Position numbers and translations under genes: made by a program. The notes beneath the pieces are model-generated. The model was not told where the DNA came from, made no database searches, and saw only the letters and a list, made by a program, of their open reading frames with translations. This document shows positions 1-5,546 of a DNA stretch of 16,760 nucleotides, in pieces (positions within the stretch are counted from its first letter, which is position 1; each line of letters begins with the position of its first letter). Source of the DNA: Promicromonosporaceae bacterium (GTDB taxonomy: Bacteria > Actinomycetota > Actinomycetes > Actinomycetales > Cellulomonadaceae); NCBI GenBank assembly GCA_009780755.1, contig WQZL01000033.1, positions 1 through 16,760 on the forward strand. The letters are read 5' to 3'.

Positions 1-1025
1 ACGGCCAGGTAGTGGTTGGGGTTCATTAGGCCCGCATCGGGGGTGACGATGCCGTGGCGGTCGGCGTCGGCGTCGTTACCGGTGGCCACGTCAAAGGCAG
101 CGGCGGCCCCACCTGTCGGAACCATCTTCGCCACGAGCGAGGCCATCGCGTACGGCGAAGAACAGTCCATGCGAATCTTGCCGTCCCAGTCGAGGGTCAT
201 GAACGCCCACCGCGGATCGGCTTCCTGGTTCACTACGGTCAGGTCTAGGCCGTGACGGTCGGCGATGGCGCCCCAGTAGTTCACGGAGGCGCCGCCGAGC
301 GGGTCGGCGCCTATGCGCACGCCCGCGCCACGAATGGCCACCAGGTCGAGCACGTTTGGCAGGTCATCAACGTAGGACAGCAGGAAGTCGTGGCGGCGGG
401 TGGTCTCGGCAGCGAGCGCCCGGTTCAGTGACCAGCGCGGAACGGCGGCGATGCCGCTGCGGATGATCTCGTTGGCTCGGGCCGCGATCCAGGAGGTGGC
501 GTCGGAGTCGGCGGGGCCGCCGTGCGGCGGGTTGTATTTGAAGCCGCCGTCGCGGGGCGGGTTGTGCGAGGGAGTCACCACGATGCCGTCGGCCAGGCCG
601 GGACCGGATGTGCGCACACCATCGCCGCTCACCGCCCCGTTATGCCGCAGGATCGACTGCGAAATGGCCGGGGTGGGTGTGTAGGAGTTGGCGGCATCGA
701 TCATCACGGTGACGTCGTTTGCGGCCAGCACCTCCAGAGCGGTTTGCCAGGCGGGTAGCGACAGAGCGTGTGTGTCGCGGCCGATAAACAGCGGCCCGTC
801 CGTGCCCTGGGAGCGACGATATTCGACGATGGCCTGCGTGATTGCGACGATATGCGTCTCATTGAAGGCGTAATCCAACGCGGAACCGCGGTGGCCCGAT
901 GTGCCGAACACGACGGCCTGGGCCGGGTCGGAAACGTCCGGCACCAGGTCGTAGTAGGCGCCGGTCAGGGCGTCAACGTCGATGAGGTCTTCAGGGAGGG
1001 CTACTGTGCCGGCGCGGGGATGCAT
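1..1025 (-). CDS. pgm: Phosphoglucomutase (alpha-D-glucose phosphate-specific), N-terminal part
   Basis: This enzyme interconverts glucose 1-phosphate and glucose 6-phosphate in the cytoplasm, linking glycolysis to glycogen and sugar-nucleotide synthesis. About 341 residues are visible and the gene runs off the left edge; bacterial Pgm is usually near 550 residues, so the C-terminal 40% is missing here. Visible motifs are FGTSGHRGS at residues 40-48 (substrate binding), the phosphoserine loop TPSHNPP with Ser153 as the expected phosphorylated residue, then FKYNPPHGGPAD, and the metal-binding loop DADADRHGIVTPD near the window edge. The GGFKYNPPHGGPAD block marks the glucose-specific Pgm class rather than ManB or GlmM. 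The ATG at 1023-1025 is preferred because a CAGAAT box lies seven bases upstream, which would give a leaderless transcript. It diverges from the S4-domain gene. The long reading frame is open to the window edge. Confidence 0.93.
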   Translation of the reverse strand, partial: MHPRAGTVALPEDLIDVDALTGAYYDLVPDVSDPAQAVVFGTSGHRGSALDYAFNETHIVAITQAIVEYRRSQGTDGPLFIGRDTHALSLPAWQTALEVLAANDVTVMIDAANSYTPTPAISQSILRHNGAVSGDGVRTSGPGLADGIVVTPSHNPPRDGGFKYNPPHGGPADSDATSWIAARANEIIRSGIAAVPRWSLNRALAAETTRRHDFLLSYVDDLPNVLDLVAIRGAGVRIGADPLGGASVNYWGAIADRHGLDLTVVNQEADPRWAFMTLDWDGKIRMDCSSPYAMASLVAKMVPTGGAAAAFDVATGNDADADRHGIVTPDAGLMNPNHYLA

Positions 1026-1061
1026 GGGGAAGATTCTGCCACTGCCCGCTACGGTTAGCGC
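1026..1061. promoter_or_regulatory. Divergent, overlapping leaderless promoters
   Basis: Only 36 bases separate the two start codons. On the plus strand TACGGT (1050-1055) sits six bases before the GTG at 1062. On the minus strand CAGAAT (1033-1038) sits seven bases before the ATG at 1025. Both fit a -10 hexamer at leaderless spacing. Each -35 region would then fall near the other gene's start, so the two promoters probably interfere. I see no convincing -35 match. This is inferred from spacing only. Confidence 0.45.
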
Positions 1062-1415
1062 GTGCGGATTGATGTTTGGTTGTGGGCGGTGCGGCTGTTT
1101 AAGTCACGCTCGGCCTCAGCGACGGCGCTACGGGCCGGGCGAGTGCGCGTAGATGGCGTGGTGGTAAAGGCGTCGTACCAGGTAAAGCCCGGCGACCGGG
1201 TGACCTGGCGGGAGCCGTTGCGCGAGCGCGACGTGGAGGTGGTGGAGTTGGTACCCAAGCGCGTCGGCGCGCCGCTGGCGGTCAAGGCGTACCTCGATCA
1301 CAGTCCACCGCTGCCAACCCGCGAGGCGCAACTGGAGGTCGGCGTTCGCGACCGGGGTACGGGACGTCCCACCAAGCGTCAGCGCCGCGAGATCAGCCGC
1401 CTGCGCGGAAGATGA
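1062..1415 (+). CDS. hslR: S4-domain RNA-binding protein, Hsp15 (HslR) family
   Basis: A basic protein of 117 residues with an S4 RNA-binding fold at about residues 1-60 (RIDVWLWAVRLFKSRSAS, then AGRVRVDGVVVKASYQVKPGD). The Hsp15 family binds stalled 50S subunits carrying peptidyl-tRNA and is heat-inducible in E. coli; that role is known for the family and is inferred here. The tail is rich in Arg and Lys (GRPTKRQRREISRLRGR), typical of the family. The start is GTG at 1062, with no Shine-Dalgarno sequence but a TACGGT box six bases upstream. No partner gene follows it on the same strand. The family assignment is firm; the ribosome-rescue role is less certain because actinobacterial members are little studied. 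Confidence 0.85.
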   Translation: MRIDVWLWAVRLFKSRSASATALRAGRVRVDGVVVKASYQVKPGDRVTWREPLRERDVEVVELVPKRVGAPLAVKAYLDHSPPLPTREAQLEVGVRDRGTGRPTKRQRREISRLRGR

Positions 1416-1602
1416 GTTCTCCCTTTCGGTGACGCAAGGAAGTGTCATTTTGCGCGAGCGTCAGCAAGTCGGCAGAGCCTAGACCCGATAGGAACCGTTA
1501 ATTCTGGGTTCAGCGACTTAGCTCCTTCGTCGCTTCGCGCAGGATGACGCAGGGGTACCACTCTGGTGTACTTTCTCCGACCTGCTCAACCGCCGACGCT
1601 CG
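1416..1602. other. Intergenic region with a dispersed-repeat fragment
   Basis: This gap lies between the ends of two convergent genes. It holds no plausible gene. Bases 1524-1549 (core CGCTTCGCGCAGGATGACG) resemble a second stretch at 2651-2670 (CTTCGCTCGCGCAACATGAC) and a short hairpin inside the Bpa gene near 2127-2147. From memory this resembles a dispersed CTTCGCTCAGGATGAC-type repeat seen in many genomes; that is not verified. No clear terminator with a T-run is seen. Confidence 0.35.
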
Positions 1603-2337
1603 CTATAGGTACTGACCCGGGGCGTCGGTGGACTGGTCACCATCGGCTCTGCGACCGGGGATACCACCGGGGATGCCATCGCCGCCCATAGCGATCATCA
1701 CGCCCGGCGGCAGACCCTTGCCGCCACCCATCGCCTGCTGGGCGGCCGCCGCGACCTGTTGGGCGACCATCGCCACCTGGAAACCGTTGAACAGACCCTC
1801 TAGCCAACCAACTAGCTGCGCCAGGACTATCCGCAGTTCCGTCTCCGGCAGCGGCGGCGCATCATCGGCCAGCGGCATGATGAGCAGGTCGAGTTCCTCA
1901 ACGAGTTCGGAGGCAAGGCCGTCGGTCAACTCCCGGTAGGCGCGTTTGTGTATCTCGGTGAGTCGCCAGCGAGCGCCATCGTTGAGGGGTATGTCGCGCA
2001 GTTCATCCATCAGCCGCTTGACCATCCCGGCCACGCGCAGCACCTTCGTGGGCTTCTCGATGGCGGAATCCTCCTCCGCGCAGCTCCCGTCGCACTCGGT
2101 GGGTGCGGCGGCATCTTGGGGGGCGGTGTCATCCTCCGCGCAGGATGATGCGGGAGATGGCTCGTCATCCGCGAGATGAGGTTGGGGGGTTTCATCGCGC
2201 GCAAGATCGTTGGGGGTGGGGGCTTCGACAGGCGGGGCCGCCGAGTGCTGGGGATTGGGCTGGTCGCCCGGTTCCGAGGTTGACTCGGGGTTCACCTCTA
2301 GGTCTGCTTCATCGTGTCGTGTCTGCTCGTCGCTCAT
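1603..2337 (-). CDS. bpa: Bacterial proteasome activator Bpa/PafE
   Basis: An ATP-independent ring-forming activator that opens the actinobacterial 20S proteasome and feeds it unfolded or specific substrates (Rv3780 in M. tuberculosis). The conserved core begins near residue 95 (EKPTKVLRVAGMVKRLMDEL), continues through REIH-like helices (LTEIHKRAYRELTDGLASELVEELD) and the signature AQLVGWLEGLFNGFQ. The protein ends in GQYL, the C-terminal motif that docks into the proteasome alpha ring. At 244 residues it is longer than the mycobacterial protein (about 174, from memory) because of an acidic, Pro-rich N-terminal extension of about 95 residues containing two related SCAE(D/E)D segments. The ATG at 2335-2337 has GACAAT six bases upstream and no clear ribosome binding site, again suggesting a leaderless message. 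It implies that the genome encodes a proteasome elsewhere. Confidence 0.92.
   Translation of the reverse strand: MSDEQTRHDEADLEVNPESTSEPGDQPNPQHSAAPPVEAPTPNDLARDETPQPHLADDEPSPASSCAEDDTAPQDAAAPTECDGSCAEEDSAIEKPTKVLRVAGMVKRLMDELRDIPLNDGARWRLTEIHKRAYRELTDGLASELVEELDLLIMPLADDAPPLPETELRIVLAQLVGWLEGLFNGFQVAMVAQQVAAAAQQAMGGGKGLPPGVMIAMGGDGIPGGIPGRRADGDQSTDAPGQYL
2221..2240 (-). repeat. Dispersed repeat copy inside the Bpa gene
   Basis: On the minus strand this reads as a CCTGTCGAAGCC core and encodes PVEAP within the disordered N-terminal region. The same core, in the same frame, encodes PVEAP at 3471-3490. The match covers only the right half of the fuller repeat (GTGGTTGARCCTGTCGAARC), so this copy is either partial or coincidental. 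Confidence 0.4.
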
Positions 2338-2374
2338 GAAGCCATTGTCCCCTACTAGACTAGCCTTCGCGTCA

Positions 2375-2404
2375 CAGACCCTAGATCTACGGATTAAGGG
2401 TCTG
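2375..2404 (+). other. Hairpin upstream of tRNA-Ser
   Basis: CAGACCCT (2375-2382) and AGGGTCTG (2397-2404) form a perfect 8-bp inverted repeat with a 14-base loop, ending ten bases before the tRNA. It could be an operator, part of the precursor RNA, or chance. No T-run follows. Confidence 0.3.
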
Positions 2405-2414
2405 CGAGCGCAGG

Positions 2415-2499
2415 GGAAGGTTGCCAGAGCGGCCGAATGGGACGGTCTTGAAAACCGTTGTGGGGAAACTCACCAAGGGTTCGAATCCCTTACCTTCCG
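2415..2499 (+). tRNA. tRNA-Ser (anticodon UGA)
   Basis: The acceptor arms GGAAGGT (2415-2421) and ACCTTCC (2492-2498) pair perfectly, with G2499 as the discriminator base. The anticodon loop CTTGAAA carries TGA, which reads UCA and other UCN serine codons. A long variable arm follows (GTGGGGAAACTCAC), the class II hallmark of serine tRNAs. The T arm contains GGGTTCGAATCCC. The 3' CCA is not encoded, since CGA follows the discriminator, so it must be added enzymatically. Confidence 0.96.
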
Positions 2500-2508
2500 C
2501 GAGAGCGA

Positions 2509-2535
2509 GCGTGCGAAAGCTTGCTTTCGACACGC
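2509..2535 (+). terminator. Possible hairpin terminator or processing site after tRNA-Ser
   Basis: GCGTG-CGAAAGC and GCTTTCG-A-CACGC pair with one bulged base and a two-base loop, starting ten bases after the tRNA. There is no T-run, so it may be a processing signal or a non-canonical terminator. The remaining DNA to 2723 has no supported gene. Confidence 0.4.
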
Positions 2536-2711
2536 GAGCTGAGCGGAAGGTTGAGCCGCGCAGCGGCGAACACCTGAAGCGCAGCCGGGCGAGGGGAATC
2601 GCCGTGTTCCAGGGTTAACAATTGTCGCTGGCTCTAGGTTCTACGGCTCACTTCGCTCGCGCAACATGACGGGATTCCGATGGGCGCTCGCGTGCGGGCA
2701 GGGTTGGTGCG

Positions 2712-2723
2712 TATTGTTGATAG
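2712..2723 (+). promoter_or_regulatory. Leaderless -10 box for the helicase operon
   Basis: TATTGT at 2712-2717 lies exactly six bases before the ATG at 2724, so transcription would begin at the start codon. No clear -35 element and no ribosome binding site are visible. Confidence 0.45.
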
Positions 2724-3701
2724 ATGCCCACTTTCGATCCAGGCGCTGCCGAGGCGTTCGATGTGCAGGCGGCCATCGAGACCGTCTGGCTGGTCGGTGA
2801 TCTGTTGCGTTGGTGTCGGGCAAGCTCCCCGGCCTTAGATCGGCTGGGTGAACTAACTCTCAAGGATCAACGCCTGCTGGCCGAGTTCTTAGGCGGGGAC
2901 AACCAGGTACTTCTCGCGTTGCGGCTGGCAGAAACGGCGGGTTTGATCGTCCCCGATAATGAGGTGATGGAGGCTCCGGGTATCGGGCGTCCCGACTCCC
3001 CCGCCCCGCACCTGCGGCTGACCGCGCAGGCAGCTAACTGGCAGGCTGCCGATCTGGCCGACCGTTGGGCGTGGCTCACCACCGGGCCGGACGCTCGCGA
3101 TGAGGCCGCGAGGCGACTTCGCGAGATGCTGCCCAGCCCGGCATCCGAAATCATCTTGCAGGGCGATCTCACCGGGGTCATCCCCGGTCTGCCCTCGGCA
3201 GCGCTGTCCGCGCTGATCGAGCAGACAGCCGAGTTGGAGTCACGCGGCGCGGCCACCACCGTACGGTTCACGGCTGCATCCGTTCGCCGGGCACTCACCG
3301 GTGGCATGACGGCTGATGATCTGCTAGCCGATCTCACCGCGCTCAGTCCAGTGCCGGTACCGCAGCCGTTGACGTACCTGGTGCGCGATGAGGCGCGGAA
3401 AATGGGGGATGCGGCTTCGCTTCTACCTGCACCCCACAAATCTCCTAGTTTCGCCCAAGATGGGGTGACCGTGGTTGAACCTGTCGAAGCCCCTGGGTTA
3501 AGCCCTGCGTTCCGCGTCATGTTGCGTGAGGCCATGCGAGAGGGCACCGATGTGTGGCTGACCGTCACCGGCCACGCCCCGCGTCGCGTCACGCCGCTGC
3601 GCTACGCCGCCGGACGCCTGCGCGTCCTCGACCCCGAACGCGAGGTGGAACTTACGGTTTCGGCTCGCGGCATTGCCCGATTGGAGCCTATCGATGCCTG
3701 A
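2724..3701 (+). CDS. Helicase-associated protein, shortened XPB-partner (Rv0862c-like)
   Basis: This 325-residue protein resembles the C-terminal half of the large actinobacterial proteins encoded just upstream of XPB helicases (Rv0862c in M. tuberculosis, about 750 residues from memory). Shared features are a winged-helix-like stretch in the first 80 residues (LTLKDQRLLAEFLGG, then LAETAGLIV), a central ILQGDLTGVIPGLPS block, VPVPQPLTYLVRDEARKMGD, and a C-terminal WYL-like beta domain (residues 263-325, VWLTVTGHAPRRVTPLRY). The usual N-terminal region is missing, and the linker before the last domain is very short and carries a dispersed repeat encoding VVEPVEAP (residues 250-257). Its stop codon overlaps the start of the helicase gene by eight bases, so the two are co-translated. 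The function is unknown; a regulatory or substrate-handling role for the helicase is inferred from the context. Confidence 0.8.
   Translation: MPTFDPGAAEAFDVQAAIETVWLVGDLLRWCRASSPALDRLGELTLKDQRLLAEFLGGDNQVLLALRLAETAGLIVPDNEVMEAPGIGRPDSPAPHLRLTAQAANWQAADLADRWAWLTTGPDARDEAARRLREMLPSPASEIILQGDLTGVIPGLPSAALSALIEQTAELESRGAATTVRFTAASVRRALTGGMTADDLLADLTALSPVPVPQPLTYLVRDEARKMGDAASLLPAPHKSPSFAQDGVTVVEPVEAPGLSPAFRVMLREAMREGTDVWLTVTGHAPRRVTPLRYAAGRLRVLDPEREVELTVSARGIARLEPIDA
3471..3490 (+). repeat. Dispersed repeat copy inside the XPB-partner gene
   Basis: GTGGTTGAACCTGTCGAAGC is a full copy of the repeat found at 12801-12826 and twice at 16521-16580. Here it is read in frame as VVEPVEA and forms the linker before the C-terminal domain. 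Confidence 0.7.
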
Positions 3702-5403
3702 TTCGACGATGCCTGGCCCACTCATCGTACAAAGCGATAAGACGCTGCTGCTTGAAGTCGATCATCTGCTGGCCGAAGAGGCGCGGCACGCGATCGCGCC
3801 GTTTGCGGAGCTGGAGCGCGCCCCGGAACATATTCACACATACCGGCTGACCAACCTGGGTTTGTGGAATGCGCGCGCCGCCGGACATACGGCCGCCGAG
3901 GTGATCGAGACGCTGACTCGATTCTCCCGCTATCCAGTACCGTCCGCACTACTGGTCGATCTTGCCGGAACGATGGACCGCTACGGTCGCCTCACCCTGC
4001 GCGAAGACGACGGGCACGGACTGATCCTTGAATCCACCGACCGGGCGGTTATGGCCGAGGTGCTGCGTTCCAAGCGCACCTCCGGGCTGATCGACGCCCG
4101 CCTGGACGATTTTGCCGCCGCCATCCATCCCGCCCAGCGCGGCGCGATCAAGCAGGCACTCATCAAGCTTGGCTGGCCCGTTGACGATCAGGCCGGATTC
4201 GTTGAGGGCACCGCACACCCCATCGCGCTCACCGAAACGGCCCCGCCTCGCGGCGAGGGGGCGTCAACGCTGCCCTCGGCTGAGCCTACCGATGCCAGGG
4301 TTCCCTGGACTCTGCGCGAATACCAGCGGCAGGCGGCCGAGGCGTTCTGGTTCGGTGGCTCCGGCGTGGTGGTGCTGCCGTGCGGTGCGGGCAAGACCAT
4401 CGTCGGGGCGGCCGCAATGGCCCTGGCCCAGACGACGACGCTGATCTTGGTCACCAACACGGTAGCGGCGCGGCAGTGGCGCGACGAGTTGCTGCGATTT
4501 ACCACGTTGAACCCCGACGAAATCGGCGAATATTCCGGCGCAACCAAGGAGATCAGGCCCATCACCATCGCCACGTACCAGGTGATGACCACCCGACGCG
4601 GTGGGGCATACACGCACCTGAGCCTGCTGGATGCGCAGGATTGGGGGCTGATCGTCTACGACGAGGTGCACCTTTTGCCCGCACCGATCTTTCGCATGAC
4701 GGCCAACTTGCAATCAAGACGACGCCTGGGGCTAACGGCCACCCTGGTGCGAGAGGATGGTCGCGAAGATGAGGTGTTCACGCTGATCGGCCCGAAGCGG
4801 TACGACGCCCCGTGGCGCGATATCGAGGCGCAGGGGTACGTTGCGCCCGCAATCTGCACCGAGGTGCGGCTGACTCTTCCCGAAAACGAGCGGCTGGAAT
4901 ACGCCGTGGCCGAACACGAGCATCAGTACCGCATCGCGGCAACCACGTCCGGAAAAAACGAGGTGGCCGAGCGGTTGATCGCCCGGCACGTAACCGATCA
5001 AGTGTTGGTGATCGGCCAGTATCTCGATCAGCTAGCGGAGCTGTCGCAACACCTGGATGCGCCGCTAATCACGGGTGAGACCCCCCTCAATGAGCGGCAG
5101 CGCCTGTATGACGCGTTCCGGGTGGGAGAGATTTCGCGACTGGTGGTGAGCAAGGTGGCGAACTTTTCGATCGATCTGCCCGAGGCGTCGGTGGCGATCC
5201 AGGTCTCCGGTTCCTTCGGCAGCCGCCAGGAAGAGGCGCAGCGCCTGGGTCGCATCCTGCGTCCCAAGGCCGACGGTCGCACCGCCCACTTTTACACCAT
5301 CGTCTCTCGCGATACCGCTGACCAAGACTTCGCCGCCAATCGTCAACGCTTCCTGGCTGAACAAGGCTACACCTACCAAATCGTGGACGCGGAGGACATC
5401 TAA
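3694..5403 (+). CDS. XPB/ERCC3-family DNA helicase
   Basis: A superfamily 2, ATP-dependent 3'-5' DNA helicase (569 residues), homologous to M. tuberculosis Rv0861c and eukaryotic XPB, presumably acting in DNA repair. The N-terminal domain (PLIVQSDKTLLLEVDH, then ELERAPEHIHTYRLTNLGLWNARAAG) is the bacterial XPB helicase-associated domain. The core has the Q-like LREYQRQAAEAFW, Walker A PCGAGKT (residues 229-235), DEVH (323-326), motif III LGLTATLVRED, then SKVANFSIDLPEA and motif VI QEEAQRLGRILRPK (Q516 starts QRLGRI). The length matches the family. The ATG at 3694 is chosen because GGAG at 3683-3686 lies seven bases upstream and the protein then begins close to PLIVQSDK as in homologs; a TTG at 3673 is the alternative. 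It overlaps the upstream gene by eight bases. No nuclease partner is adjacent. Confidence 0.95.
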   Translation: MPDSTMPGPLIVQSDKTLLLEVDHLLAEEARHAIAPFAELERAPEHIHTYRLTNLGLWNARAAGHTAAEVIETLTRFSRYPVPSALLVDLAGTMDRYGRLTLREDDGHGLILESTDRAVMAEVLRSKRTSGLIDARLDDFAAAIHPAQRGAIKQALIKLGWPVDDQAGFVEGTAHPIALTETAPPRGEGASTLPSAEPTDARVPWTLREYQRQAAEAFWFGGSGVVVLPCGAGKTIVGAAAMALAQTTTLILVTNTVAARQWRDELLRFTTLNPDEIGEYSGATKEIRPITIATYQVMTTRRGGAYTHLSLLDAQDWGLIVYDEVHLLPAPIFRMTANLQSRRRLGLTATLVREDGREDEVFTLIGPKRYDAPWRDIEAQGYVAPAICTEVRLTLPENERLEYAVAEHEHQYRIAATTSGKNEVAERLIARHVTDQVLVIGQYLDQLAELSQHLDAPLITGETPLNERQRLYDAFRVGEISRLVVSKVANFSIDLPEASVAIQVSGSFGSRQEEAQRLGRILRPKADGRTAHFYTIVSRDTADQDFAANRQRFLAEQGYTYQIVDAEDI

Positions 5404-5406
5404 CGC

Positions 5407-5493
5407 CGAACCGGCTATTTTGGCTCTATAACGGAGGTTTGGAGACCAAATCAGCCGGTTCGACAGAGGGCTGTAGCCAGATTGGCCGGTTCG
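5407..5493. repeat. CGAACCGG palindromic repeat cluster, subtype 1
   Basis: Three units begin or end with the same 8-mer: CGAACCGG at 5407, then CCGGTTCG at 5455-5462 and 5486-5493 in the opposite orientation. The first two pair imperfectly (CGAACCGGCTATTTTGGCTC against the complement of GACCAAATCAGCCGGTTCG) around a short loop. The third (AGCCAGATTGGCCGGTTCG) resembles the second. The cluster sits just after the helicase stop codon and before the TPM gene, so it may act as a terminator or RNA-stabilising hairpin. A related cluster lies at 15620-15737. Confidence 0.7.
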
Positions 5494-5546
5494 GGTGAGT
5501 GGTGGTCGGTTTGCGTCAATCGGCTTTGGAAGGAAGCATCAACCCT

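Noticed and set aside
1128..1448. Minus-strand ORF of 106 residues opposite hslR
   Set aside because: It is antisense to a clear S4-domain gene and has no recognisable domain.
2867..3592. Minus-strand ORF of 241 residues opposite the XPB partner
   Set aside because: Ser/Arg/Ala-rich shadow product; the plus-strand frame has recognisable conserved blocks and operon overlap.
3673..3693. TTG start for the XPB helicase, seven codons upstream
   Set aside because: The ATG at 3694 has a well-placed GGAG and begins closer to the conserved PLIVQSDK start.
5407..5493. CRISPR array
   Set aside because: Units alternate in orientation and have irregular spacing; there are no uniform direct repeats or cas genes.
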